DNA of 64,000 nt from UBA6772 sp965183875 (GCA_965183875.1 CBCYMK010000018.1:1-64000); one strand, 5' to 3'. Positions 8,973 through 18,033 are shown, counted from the first letter of the stretch. Notes: a model not told the origin generated them from the letters alone. Numbers and translations are program-made.

Positions 8973-9280
8973 AGCCGACTGCATAACAACGTGTATAAAA
9001 CATAGCTAATAAAAGCTTTCCGAGAGGTTCTCTCCTATTTGTAAAGTTCCGCCAAATTTTTAAATTTGGCTTTTAAGATTGATTAGTTAAAAACAAAATA
9101 TAAAAACAGAGTCTCACAATTGAGTAAGGAGAATAAAGCCTATAATAAAATAGTGCGATGTACTAATACACAACAGTACCAATGAACTAATACTACTCTT
9201 AGGTAAAACAAAATTCAGTACATTTTAACAAATGTATTCTGCGATTAATACCATAGGTAAAACTTTAATTTGGCATTTAA
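8973..9280. repeat. Cassette-like non-coding element with hairpin, no gene seen
   Basis: This 308-base gap encodes no convincing protein. It begins with the right inverted-repeat border (8977-8998), contains a perfect hairpin at 9051-9070 (GCCAAATTT, two-base loop, AAATTTGGC), and has an ordered non-random layout up to a CACAAC motif near 9170. From memory, similar spacer blocks with ACAACGTGTATAA at one end and an ACAAC motif at the other recur beside single accessory genes in Bacteroidota genomes. That recollection could not be tested here. Confidence 0.45.
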
Positions 9281-9925
9281 ATGAAACTATCAACAAAAGC
9301 CCAAAATATTTATTCTCAAATCCAACAAGGGACTACTAAACTTGGAGATCTTCGAAAAATTGCCAAGGAGATTAAAAAGGATCATGTCTTGGCAATGGAG
9401 CTATGGTCTACTGGAGATTATCTTCCACGTCAATTGGCAAATTTGATTATGGACGTAAAGCTTCTTAACCAAGAACTTATTGATAAGCTAGATAAGGATA
9501 TACACACTCATGAAATTGAAGAGCGAAATCAATTAATAGATTGGCTTATGGCTAATAAACTTTCAAAAGACAAAAAGACGATTCTTCTAATGGCATCTTG
9601 GAAAAACAGCCTTTCAAAACTACAAAGAAGGGTGTTTTGGTATTACCAGGCAAGGTTAAGATGGATGGGAAATGTTAGCCACTCTAATACAGAAGAGCTA
9701 TTAGCTTCAATAGAGGAAAACCTATTAAAAGAAGAACCTGAAGTTCAATGGGCTATGAATTACACAGCTGGACAAATTGGAAAATGGCAAGAAGAGTATC
9801 GTACAAGATGTATTTTTATTGGTGAAAATTCGGGTCTTTATAAAGATGAAATAGTAACAAAAAATTGTACACCAAATTATTTACCAAAATTTATTTCTAT
9901 TGAAGTTTCCAAGCTGAAAAATTAA
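9281..9925 (+). CDS. DNA alkylation repair (AlkD-like) HEAT-repeat protein
   Basis: A 214-residue all-helical protein resembling AlkD-type DNA glycosylases, which remove alkylated purines by wrapping DNA in HEAT-like repeats. Visible are KLGDLRKIAKEIKKDH near the start, repeated helices such as LMANKLSKDKKTILLMASWKN, and WAMNYTAGQIGKW, typical of this group. The segment TRCIFIGENSGLYKDE near the end also fits the AlkD-like subgroup. It stands alone, with a cassette-like spacer upstream. The enzyme activity is inferred from family membership only. Confidence 0.75.
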   Translation: MKLSTKAQNIYSQIQQGTTKLGDLRKIAKEIKKDHVLAMELWSTGDYLPRQLANLIMDVKLLNQELIDKLDKDIHTHEIEERNQLIDWLMANKLSKDKKTILLMASWKNSLSKLQRRVFWYYQARLRWMGNVSHSNTEELLASIEENLLKEEPEVQWAMNYTAGQIGKWQEEYRTRCIFIGENSGLYKDEIVTKNCTPNYLPKFISIEVSKLKN

Positions 9926-10013
9926 AAACTATTTCAAAACCGTAAGTGAAAATAAAAATCACACATTGGCTTGATAATGTAATTATATTGAAAAAGGGCT
10001 AAGTTCTTAGGCT

Positions 10014-10329
10014 CTAGTTCCTTCTTTTTTCTACGAAAAATTTCTGCCTACCAAATAACAAATCCTTAAACAGAATAAAATCGCTGCAGAAACTATACAG
10101 TGGGTACTGGAAAGTAGCAGGTTTATTCTTCTCAAAAAAGAAATGCAAAACCATATCCTACGAGAGGGAGAAGATAAATTAAATTCCAATTTTGACTAAC
10201 TAGTAAATAAAATACAAGCGTAATTACTAATCCAGTTCCAATAAAATGTAAAATCCTTGAGGTGGAATTAGAATGCTCACTCAGATAAAATGGATAAAAT
10301 TCTTTAAGGGTGGAATATTTTTTCTGCAT
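10014..10329 (-). pseudogene. Mpo1-like (DUF962) membrane protein, broken by a short deletion
   Basis: The start at 10329 gives MQKKYSTLKEFYPFYLSEHS, typical of small Mpo1/DUF962 proteins, which in yeast are 2-hydroxy fatty acid dioxygenases. Two membrane segments follow (LHFIGTGLVITLVFYLLV and the next hydrophobic stretch). After GYGFA the frame ends in TGA. The rest (FFEKNKPATFQYPLYSFCSD and on to a stop at 10014) continues in another frame. Compared with the usual GYGFAWxGHFFFEKN, about 11 bases coding for WxGH are missing around 10140, including a conserved histidine expected at the metal site. Unlike the one-base insertions elsewhere in the window, this looks like a genuine deletion. Confidence 0.65.
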
Positions 10330-10564
10330 AGTACTAGAGAATTTTGAATTCAAACAAATATACAAAACATATTATTTTAAGTTTCAAGCTCTGTTTAGTG
10401 AAATACAGAATATGTCTCTTTAGAATGAAACACTAACTGTTTGAATTAAGTCACTTTTCACATACGATTTCAGCTATTTCACAAGACAAATCACCATTTT
10501 AGTTAGCTGCAAAAAATGTGAACACAGCATGTTAAACCTAGCTTAAAGGGTTCTCCAAAAAAAC

Positions 10565-10596
10565 TTGTATTTATAACCTACGAATTCATAACTTCG
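10565..10596 (+). promoter_or_regulatory. Probable lpdA promoter
   Basis: TTG at 10565-10567 and TAACTTCG at 10589-10596 (one mismatch to TAnnTTTG) are 21 bases apart, an acceptable Bacteroidota promoter geometry. The start codon is 33 bases downstream. The rest of the 10366-10629 gap shows no gene. Confidence 0.45.
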
Positions 10597-10629
10597 CAAA
10601 CTGATTAGAACTAAAGAAAATTATACGAT

Positions 10630-12018
10630 ATGAACTTCGATTTAATTGTTGTAGGAAGTGGACCTGGTGGATATGTAACTGCTATACGCGCTTCTCAATT
10701 AGGCCTTAAAACAGCCATTGTAGAGAAAGAAAACTTAGGGGGTATTTGCCTTAACTTTGGATGTATTCCTACAAAAGCACTTCTTAAAAGTGCACAAGTA
10801 TTCGAATATATAAATCACGCAGAAGACTACGGAATTAAAGTTGCCGGAGCAGATGCAGATTTTGCTGCCATTGTAAAACGTAGCCGTGATGTAGCGGGCG
10901 GAATGAGCAAGGGTATTGAATTCTTGATGAAAAAGAATAAAATTGAGGTTCTTAAAGGAATAGGTAAAGTAGCACCTGGTAAAAAGGTTGTAGTTACCGA
11001 CGACAAAGGAAAAGCAACAGAGTACACTGCTAAAAATATTATTTTGGCAACTGGTGCTCGCTCTAGAGTTCTACCTAACCTTCCACAAGATGGAAAAAAG
11101 ATTATTGGATATAGAGAGGCTTTAACTCTAAAAGAAGCTCCTAAGAAAATGATTGTTGTAGGTTCTGGTGCTATTGGAGTAGAATTCGCATACTTCTATA
11201 AAGCAATGGGTACAGATGTGACTATTGTAGAGTTTATGCCTAATATTGTTCCTGTAGAAGATGTGGATATCTCTAAGCAGTTAGAGCGTTCTTTCAAAAA
11301 GTCGGGCATTAAAGTAATGACCAATGCTTCTGTAGAGAAAGTAGACACTTCGGGCGCTGCTTGTAAGGCAACTGTAAAGACTAAAAAAGGAGAAGAAATC
11401 CTTGAAGCAGATATTGTTCTTTCGGCAGTTGGTATTACAGCAAATATAGAAAACATCGGTTTAGAAGATGTTGGTATTGCTACAGATAAAGGAAGAATTT
11501 TAGTTAACGACTTCTACCAAACTAACATTCCAGGTTATTATGCTATTGGAGATGTTATTCCAGGTCCTGCATTAGCACACGTTGCTTCTGCAGAAGGAAT
11601 TAACTGTGTAGAGAAAATTGCTGGAATGGATGTAGAGCCAATGGACATGAATAATATTCCTGGTTGTACGTTCGCTTCACCAGAAATCTCTTCTGTTGGA
11701 TATACAGAACAAGCTGCTAAAGATGCAGGATTCGAAATTAAAGTTGGTAAATTCCCATTCTCTGCCTCTGGAAAAGCGAGTGCCGCTGGTCATAAAGACG
11801 GTTTTGTAAAAGTAATTTTTGACGCAAAATACGGTGAATGGTTAGGTTGCCATATGATAGGTGCTAACGTTACAGAAATGATAGCCGAAGCCGTAGTTGC
11901 TAGAAAACTAGAAACTACAGGTCATGAGATCTTAAAAGCTATTCACCCTCACCCTACTATGAGTGAGGCTGTAATGGAAGCTGTAGCAGATGCTTACGAC
12001 GAAGTAATTCATATGTAA
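10630..12018 (+). CDS. lpdA: Dihydrolipoyl dehydrogenase (E3)
   Basis: FAD-dependent pyridine-nucleotide disulphide oxidoreductase that reoxidises dihydrolipoamide in the pyruvate, 2-oxoglutarate or branched-chain dehydrogenase complexes. The 462 residues include the FAD-binding GSGPGGY at 9-15, the redox-active disulphide pair Cys40 and Cys45 in CLNFGC, a second dinucleotide fold VVGSGAIGVEFAYFYKAMG, a third GDVIPGPALAHVA block, and the C-terminal catalytic HPHPTMSE His-Glu pair contributed to the dimer partner. It is intact, monocistronic, and followed by a strong terminator. No E1 or E2 subunit genes are nearby. Confidence 0.96.
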   Translation: MNFDLIVVGSGPGGYVTAIRASQLGLKTAIVEKENLGGICLNFGCIPTKALLKSAQVFEYINHAEDYGIKVAGADADFAAIVKRSRDVAGGMSKGIEFLMKKNKIEVLKGIGKVAPGKKVVVTDDKGKATEYTAKNIILATGARSRVLPNLPQDGKKIIGYREALTLKEAPKKMIVVGSGAIGVEFAYFYKAMGTDVTIVEFMPNIVPVEDVDISKQLERSFKKSGIKVMTNASVEKVDTSGAACKATVKTKKGEEILEADIVLSAVGITANIENIGLEDVGIATDKGRILVNDFYQTNIPGYYAIGDVIPGPALAHVASAEGINCVEKIAGMDVEPMDMNNIPGCTFASPEISSVGYTEQAAKDAGFEIKVGKFPFSASGKASAAGHKDGFVKVIFDAKYGEWLGCHMIGANVTEMIAEAVVARKLETTGHEILKAIHPHPTMSEAVMEAVADAYDEVIHM

Positions 12019-12031
12019 GTCCTTAAAAATC

Positions 12032-12066
12032 AAAATCTCCTCATGAAAATGAGGAGATTTTTTTTT
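12032..12066 (+). terminator. Rho-independent terminator after lpdA
   Basis: A perfect 13-base stem, AAAATCTCCTCAT with its complement, encloses a GAAA loop and runs into a long T tract, ending 14 bases after the lpdA stop. Confidence 0.93.
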
Positions 12067-12076
12067 GTGCAAAAAC

Positions 12077-12089
12077 GATAATAATCATT
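12077..12089. promoter_or_regulatory. Possible Fur-like site upstream of feoA
   Basis: GATAATAATCATT resembles part of the Fur consensus (GATAAT/ATCATT hexamer units) and lies 34 bases before the ferrous-iron uptake genes. Iron regulation would make sense here, but the match is partial and in A/T-rich DNA. Confidence 0.35.
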
Positions 12090-12122
12090 TTTTTATTCAA
12101 TCTAAATAAGCTTATTTGCGGT

Positions 12123-12350
12123 ATGCAAAACCAAAGAAGCCTAGCCCAATTACGCCTTAACGAATCTGCTATCATTGCAGACAATCAGCAAGGAAATATC
12201 CCACTAAAATTAGTCCAAATGGGTTGTACAGCGGGCTCTAAAATTATGCTGAGAATGAAGGCTCCTTCAGGAGACCCCTTATGCATACAATTTGGAGGTA
12301 ACGATGTGGCACTGCGACTAGAAGACGCAAAAAAAATAGCTCTTAAATAG
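12123..12350 (+). CDS. feoA: Ferrous iron transport protein FeoA
   Basis: A 75-residue SH3-like cytosolic protein that accompanies the ferrous-iron permease FeoB. The pattern LAQLRLNESAIIA, LVQMGCTAGSKIML and APSGDPLCIQFGGNDVALRLEDA is characteristic, including the GDP-like GDPL turn. It ends 2 bases before feoB and is followed by the FeoB-associated small protein, so the full feo unit is feoA-feoB-small Cys protein. Confidence 0.95.
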   Translation: MQNQRSLAQLRLNESAIIADNQQGNIPLKLVQMGCTAGSKIMLRMKAPSGDPLCIQFGGNDVALRLEDAKKIALK

Positions 12351-12352
12351 GT

Positions 12353-14425
12353 ATGAAAAAGTTAGTCTTAATAGGGAATCCTAACACAGGAAAAACCAGT
12401 CTATTTAACGCCCTTACAGGATTAAATCAAAGTACAGGAAACTACCCAGGAATTACAGTTGACAAGAAAAAAGGTGTAATTAACTTAGGGACTGAAAAAT
12501 GTGAACTCATTGACCTTCCTGGCACCTATAGCCTGGAACCACACTCTTTAGACGAGGAAGTGGTTCTTCAAGAAATACTCAATTTAAAGGAACCAATAGA
12601 CGCAATTGTATATATTTCTGATGCTACAAACTTAAGAAGAAACCTATTTCTATTTAGTCAAATTAGAGACTTAGAAATTCCCTGTATTTTAGTAATCAAC
12701 AGAATAGACAAACTAGAAAAGGCAGGAATTGAAATTGATGCTAATGAATTAGAAACACGCTATAAATGCCCCATTATATTTACGAGTGTTACAAAAAACA
12801 AAGGATTAGATAAACTAAAATCTGTACTTACTGAAATACCTAAAACCAGTAATAACTCCGGTACATTTGAAATTAGAAACACCGATTTTGAATTATTAAA
12901 CCAAGTAAAGTCAATAAAAAATAATTATTGGGCTTGGATAGTAGCACATCAAAAAACTACACATAAATTATTTCCTACAGAAGAGCAGGACCAGATAAAA
13001 TCTATTTTAAATTCTATTCTATACAACTCTGAAGAATTACTAATAGAAGAAGCCGCAGATAGATATATTCAAATAGATCAATTAATAGAATCTGCAATTA
13101 CACAAACTACAAATGATAAAACAATTTCTAATAAAATAGACGAGGTCCTCACCCATCGGTATTATGGTTACCTAATATTCTTTTCGATTTTATTTGTCAT
13201 ATTTCAAGCAATCTATTCTTGGGCTTCTATACCTATGGAAATTATAGACGCCTCTTTTGGGGAGTTATCAGCTTGGTTAAGTTCTCAATTACCAGACAAT
13301 AGAATAAACAAGCTCATTAGTGAAGCTTTGATTCCTGGAATTGGAGGTGTGGTAATTTTTGTACCACAGATAGCCATTTTGTTTGGATTTATCTCCCTTT
13401 TAGAACAGTCGGGTTACATGTCGAGAGTTGTATTTATAACCGATAGGTTTATGCGTAGGTTCGGCTTAAATGGCAAGAGTATAGTTCCTTTAATTTCGGG
13501 AATTGCCTGTGCGATACCAGCAATAATGGCTACAAGAAATATAGATAATACGAAGGAACGTTTACTAACTATTTTAGTAGTTCCATTTATGACCTGTGCA
13601 GCACGACTCCCTGTATACACAATACTTATAGCATTAATGATCCCTTCAAATACAGCCTATGGCTTAAACCTTCAAGGTTTGGTTTTAATGGGTATGTACC
13701 TACTTGGGTTTGTGAGTTCTATAACTGCCTCTATAGTGATGCATAAGCTAATTAAAGAGGACTCAAGTTCTAGTTTTATTATTGAACTCCCTAGTTATCA
13801 GATACCACAGTTTAAAAACTTACTCCACACCTTGCTTAGTAAAACAAAAAGCTTTGTATTTGACGCTGGTAAAATTATTGTTGCAGTTTCTATTATATTA
13901 TGGGTACTCGCAAGTTTTGGTCCTGGGAATGCATTTAAAAATGCTGAATTAATTGTTGAAAGCTCTCATAATATTAATGAATCTAACAGCTATGAGGATG
14001 CATTATCGGCTTATAAATTAGAGCATTCGTATTTGGGCCATTTTGGAAAAGGTATTGAGCCTTTAATAAAACCATTAGGATACGACTGGAAAATTGGTAT
14101 TGGAATATTAGCTTCTTTCGCTGCGCGAGAAGTTTTTGTAGGAACCATGGCTACCATATACAGTGTGGGTAGTAAACAAGAAGAAGGCAGTACAATACTC
14201 CAAAAACTAAGAGATGCTCAAAACTCCAATACAGGCAAACCTACCTATACTTTTGCAGTAAGCTTATCGCTACTTATATTTTACGCCTTTGCGATGCAAT
14301 GTGTAAGTACAATAGCCATTGTTAAAAGAGAAACAAACTCATGGAAATGGCCGATTATACAGACCTTAGGAATGACAGCCATAGCCTATATAGGGGCCTT
14401 TTTATCTTATTCACTATTTAGCTAA
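12353..14425 (+). CDS. feoB: Ferrous iron transporter FeoB
   Basis: GTP-dependent inner-membrane Fe(II) permease, 690 residues. The N-terminal G domain has GNPNTGKTS (residues 8-16), DLPGTYS (G3) and NRIDK (G4). The C-terminal half carries repeated gate regions, seen in IPGIGGVVIFVPQIAILF, GIACAIPAIMATRN and TCAARLPVYTIL, and several transmembrane helices, ending in AMQCVSTIAIVKRETNSWKWP. Length and motifs are normal. The stop codon shares a base with the start of the next small gene (TAATG). Confidence 0.96.
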   Translation: MKKLVLIGNPNTGKTSLFNALTGLNQSTGNYPGITVDKKKGVINLGTEKCELIDLPGTYSLEPHSLDEEVVLQEILNLKEPIDAIVYISDATNLRRNLFLFSQIRDLEIPCILVINRIDKLEKAGIEIDANELETRYKCPIIFTSVTKNKGLDKLKSVLTEIPKTSNNSGTFEIRNTDFELLNQVKSIKNNYWAWIVAHQKTTHKLFPTEEQDQIKSILNSILYNSEELLIEEAADRYIQIDQLIESAITQTTNDKTISNKIDEVLTHRYYGYLIFFSILFVIFQAIYSWASIPMEIIDASFGELSAWLSSQLPDNRINKLISEALIPGIGGVVIFVPQIAILFGFISLLEQSGYMSRVVFITDRFMRRFGLNGKSIVPLISGIACAIPAIMATRNIDNTKERLLTILVVPFMTCAARLPVYTILIALMIPSNTAYGLNLQGLVLMGMYLLGFVSSITASIVMHKLIKEDSSSSFIIELPSYQIPQFKNLLHTLLSKTKSFVFDAGKIIVAVSIILWVLASFGPGNAFKNAELIVESSHNINESNSYEDALSAYKLEHSYLGHFGKGIEPLIKPLGYDWKIGIGILASFAAREVFVGTMATIYSVGSKQEEGSTILQKLRDAQNSNTGKPTYTFAVSLSLLIFYAFAMQCVSTIAIVKRETNSWKWPIIQTLGMTAIAYIGAFLSYSLFS

Positions 14426-14550
14426 TGGACTTACTATTAATTCTAATATTATTTATTGGTGCATGTATATACCTATATAAACAGCACAAAAAAAAATGTG
14501 CACCTAATAAGTGCACATCTTGTAAAGCATGTGATTCTCCTCTAAAGTAA
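14425..14550 (+). CDS. FeoB-associated Cys-rich membrane protein
   Basis: A 41-residue protein starting inside the feoB stop (TAATG). It has one hydrophobic helix (LLLILILFIGACIYLY) followed by a basic stretch and a cysteine cluster, KCAPNKCTSCKAC, with Cys25, Cys30, Cys33 and Cys36. This matches the small FeoB-associated Cys-rich family found after feoB in many Bacteroidota. It may help gate or handle iron, but the role is not established. It ends 14 bases before the convergent secreted-protein gene. Confidence 0.85.
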   Translation: MDLLLILILFIGACIYLYKQHKKKCAPNKCTSCKACDSPLK

Positions 14551-14564
14551 GAATCTAAATACCT

Positions 14565-17069
14565 TTATCTAATTAGGTTAACAAAACCTTTTTCTTCGTA
14601 TGTATTCTCATCAAACTGTTTGGTAGTAACTACTTTAAAAGCATAAATACCAGCAATAGCCTTTTCAGAATTGTACGATCCGTCCCAAGACTTTTCGGTT
14701 GTATCCGAATAGAATACTTGCTTACCCCAACGGTCGAAAATATAAATCTCATAGGTCTTTGCGCCAACTAAAGAAGGGGTAAAGAAATCGTTTACACCAT
14801 CTTCATTAGGTGTAAAACTATTGGGTGCGTAGAAATAATATAATGGACTGATTTCTACATCTGTAGAATATTCTTTATAACAATTATTAATCGCTGTGGT
14901 AACACCTAAATTTACCGTATAAACACCCCATTCTTCATAAAAATGCTCTTCAGGCTCTTTCAATCCAGAACTTAAACCATCACCAAAACTCCACTGGTAA
15001 GTGAGCCCATTCATAGTAGGCGTATAGTTGTTTAGAAAGACTCCAAAATTTTCGTCTGGCATTTGGAAGCTCTCAAAGAATGGGTTCGGTGCTTCATCTA
15101 CTAGTATAGAGCCTAAAGCTGCACCTTGCACGCCACACTCATCAACAACAGTAATAGTATAGTCTTCTGGGAAATCAAATAAGCATGGGGTATCCTCTCC
15201 ATTGGACCATAAAAAACTGTAAGTACCATTACCACCTTCTACAGTAGAACATAAATCGAATTCTATAGAATCGCATACATAAACAATTTCTGAACTTACT
15301 TGCACTGGAGGGAATTCTTGGATATTTACCTCAATACAACCCTCTACTTCTTGGCCACATACATCAGTAACTAAAACACAGAATTCGGTATCAACATTTG
15401 CAGAAATAAATTGAGAAGCGTTTGTACCTAAGCCAGCCCACTGATAAGTATAAGGTGGCAATGGGAATGGTGGAGTCATTAGTGAGCCTATTCCTCCTTG
15501 TGCCTCTACACCTAAAACGGCATTATCTCCTGGGCACTCTAATAAAATATTTTCGGTTAAGATAATACTTAACTCAGGAGCATCTTCTATAATTACAGTT
15601 GTACATTTTTGCACTTCTTGCCCACATACATCAACTACATCAACACAGTACTCAGTTGTTTCCAAAGGATTTACTATTTGGGTAGCATTTGTACCCAAGC
15701 CAACCCATTGAAAAGTATAAGGAGGCACACTATAAGGCATAGTCATTAAACCACCTACCCCACCAGAAGGTACTACAGACAATTGCACCTCATCGTCGGG
15801 GCACAAACCTGCTAAGTCATCTAATTCTGCTACAAGATCAGGTTGATCTCTAATGGTTAATTGCACAGTATCGGCCAAAACATCATAACAACCAAAATTT
15901 AAAACTTGAAATATTAAAACGATATCTTCACTTATCTCTGTATCATCAGTATCGCTTAAGGGAAATAAATCTAAAACAAATTCAGATTCTCCTTCTGGAA
16001 TTATAATTTGAGTAGGGTCTAAGCCGGGAATTGAATAATCGCTATTAAATACAGCCTCACCTTCTAAAGAATAATCTATTAATATATCTCCGGCTATACC
16101 TACTGGTCTCTCGAAAGTAATAGATACAGACTCACAACCTTCAAAAAGGTCGTCTATATAAGGGGAGTTGGGATTAAATATATTAGACAATTCAGAGTCT
16201 AAAACATATTCTACATCTGGTATAGCACTAAAGGAATTTTCTTGAAAGAAAACAGCTGAATTTAGCGCACTATCAAATACATCTGCAATAGCCAATTTAA
16301 TATGGTATGTTTCACAAGCTGTTACAACAGCTCTTGCGGTTAAAGGAACTGTAAACCCGGGGAAATTAACACTTTCAGAACCTGTATTGTCGGTAAAAAA
16401 AACGGAATAATCTTGCCAATTAGGATCAATATCATCACAGGGTCCACTACCATCAAAAGAAGTTGCTTCACCAGAGTTTACGGTATTAATAATTACAGGA
16501 GTCGTAGTATATTCGGTTGGGTTATTAGGGTCTGGAATTAAAGCAATGTTTTCTGCATTATTTGTAAATGGACCTGAAATACCAGGGCCAGAAAGAAAGA
16601 AACCAAATATATCGTTAAACTGAGAACAGGTATAACTAGGGTACTCTAAAGAAGCAAATACATATTCGAAAGTAACCGTATCGGAATTGGGAATAAAGTC
16701 AAATTCTAAAATAATTAAGTTATTCAAATTTGAAGCAGATGCATTTACCATATCAAGCTGATCGGAAAGATCATTATCAACTGCACTTCCTCCAAATCCG
16801 CCTCCAAATCCTCCAGGAGCAATAGACTCTACACCACCAGTAGCCATAACTAATCCTTGAGGAAAGCCAATATTTGAAGAACCAGAAAAATAACCTGCAG
16901 AACATTCAAAACCTGAAAATGAAACGTTCGAAAACTCTACCCCGTCTCCAACAAGTATTTCAACTAAACCTTCTGGAGTATTAAAGGGTGCATTACAGTC
17001 TCCACTAATTTGAGCTATCGAAATATTGGAAAGCATCATTGCAAAAATAAAAAATAGATGTTTTTTCAT
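14565..17069 (-). CDS. Secreted choice-of-anchor L protein with PKD and T9SS C-terminal sorting domain
   Basis: An 834-residue exported protein. A signal peptide (MKKHLFFIFAMMLSNISIAQ) is followed by a choice-of-anchor L domain (about residues 25-290, with GLVMATGGVESIAPGGFGG and the FVFASLEYPSY-type core), a middle adhesin-like part, and two tandem Ig-like repeats that share CP-D, YTFQW/YTYQW and DVCGQEV landmarks. A PKD-type domain (LTYQWSFGDGLSSGLKEPEE) precedes a C-terminal gliding-motility-associated CHU_C domain (PNSFTPNEDGVNDFF to FVNLIR). The last domain is a type B sorting signal for the type IX secretion system, so the product is expected at the cell surface or outside. Adhesion is likely but not shown. 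Confidence 0.88.
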   Translation of the reverse strand: MKKHLFFIFAMMLSNISIAQISGDCNAPFNTPEGLVEILVGDGVEFSNVSFSGFECSAGYFSGSSNIGFPQGLVMATGGVESIAPGGFGGGFGGSAVDNDLSDQLDMVNASASNLNNLIILEFDFIPNSDTVTFEYVFASLEYPSYTCSQFNDIFGFFLSGPGISGPFTNNAENIALIPDPNNPTEYTTTPVIINTVNSGEATSFDGSGPCDDIDPNWQDYSVFFTDNTGSESVNFPGFTVPLTARAVVTACETYHIKLAIADVFDSALNSAVFFQENSFSAIPDVEYVLDSELSNIFNPNSPYIDDLFEGCESVSITFERPVGIAGDILIDYSLEGEAVFNSDYSIPGLDPTQIIIPEGESEFVLDLFPLSDTDDTEISEDIVLIFQVLNFGCYDVLADTVQLTIRDQPDLVAELDDLAGLCPDDEVQLSVVPSGGVGGLMTMPYSVPPYTFQWVGLGTNATQIVNPLETTEYCVDVVDVCGQEVQKCTTVIIEDAPELSIILTENILLECPGDNAVLGVEAQGGIGSLMTPPFPLPPYTYQWAGLGTNASQFISANVDTEFCVLVTDVCGQEVEGCIEVNIQEFPPVQVSSEIVYVCDSIEFDLCSTVEGGNGTYSFLWSNGEDTPCLFDFPEDYTITVVDECGVQGAALGSILVDEAPNPFFESFQMPDENFGVFLNNYTPTMNGLTYQWSFGDGLSSGLKEPEEHFYEEWGVYTVNLGVTTAINNCYKEYSTDVEISPLYYFYAPNSFTPNEDGVNDFFTPSLVGAKTYEIYIFDRWGKQVFYSDTTEKSWDGSYNSEKAIAGIYAFKVVTTKQFDENTYEEKGFVNLIR

Positions 17070-17184
17070 GAGTATGGTTTTAGTAATAGCCTATTTTATA
17101 TAAATAGAACCCTCAATATACAATAATTGTACCTATCTGAAAAGACTGTTTTAACAAAGAACATAATCAGATATCGGTATTAAT

Positions 17185-18033
17185 CTATATACGATTACCC
17201 GAATGGAAAGCTACTAAATTGTCAGAAGGATTTCTTATAAAACTCGGTGACATCAACAAATATTCAGTGCACAATTCAATAATAAATTCTTGAAATAAAA
17301 AGGCAACACTACCCACAAATGTAATGGGGTAGTTTTTAATAAGAATGTTGCTGTTAAGGTGGGTTTCAAAATAATTTCTAAACTCCTCTTTAACTAATGA
17401 GCGTATAAACTGATGGCTTTTATGTGTAACTAAAAATGGAACGTAAGAAGCTAAAAACCTATTAGGTGCCTCTTGGGTATAAACTGCTTTGAGTACATTC
17501 TCTTTAGAGATAGAATGAGATTTAGAGAAATGGAGGTATAAGTCTTTGGGTAATGATTGGTATAAATAAGCTTTTAATACTAATTTACCTAGTGCCGCAC
17601 CTGAGCCTTCATCACCTAACACATACCCCAAAGACGGAGATGTTTGCTGTAACTCTTCCCCGTCGTAAAAAGCCGTATTTGCCCCTGTACCGAGTATAGA
17701 AACGAACAAAGGTGCACCTTTATAGGCAGCATGTGCAGCCGACAACAAATCAGATTCTATATGTATTTTCGCATTTCCAAATGAAGCCGATAGCGTTAGG
17801 TTTAAGTCTGAAACAGAATTTTCTAAAGCTACACCTGGAGTGTAAAAGAATATAGACTTTACTAAGTCTCTGTAGGGCTCTAGCTTTGATAATAGACTTA
17901 AACGAACGGACATTTCCTCTTTACTTAGAAGCATCAAATTCCAGCCTTTCGTTTTAAAAGAACTTTTGAATCCATTGGAGTCTACTAGGATCCAATCGGC
18001 TTTTGTAGAACCACTTTCTACAATTAAAATCAT
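17185..18033 (-). CDS. BadF/BadG-type N-acetylglucosamine kinase
   Basis: A 282-residue ASKHA-fold kinase. The N-terminal phosphate-1 motif VESGSTKADWILVD, the ADENOSINE-type SILGTGANTA, and GYVLGDEGSGAALGKLVLKAY near residue 135 are typical of the N-acetylglucosamine kinase group in Bacteroidota. It would phosphorylate GlcNAc or a related amino sugar released in cell-wall recycling. murQ, another recycling gene, lies 2 kb away. It begins one base after the YwaF-like gene, so the two share a transcript. Confidence 0.85.
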   Translation of the reverse strand: MILIVESGSTKADWILVDSNGFKSSFKTKGWNLMLLSKEEMSVRLSLLSKLEPYRDLVKSIFFYTPGVALENSVSDLNLTLSASFGNAKIHIESDLLSAAHAAYKGAPLFVSILGTGANTAFYDGEELQQTSPSLGYVLGDEGSGAALGKLVLKAYLYQSLPKDLYLHFSKSHSISKENVLKAVYTQEAPNRFLASYVPFLVTHKSHQFIRSLVKEEFRNYFETHLNSNILIKNYPITFVGSVAFLFQEFIIELCTEYLLMSPSFIRNPSDNLVAFHSGNRI

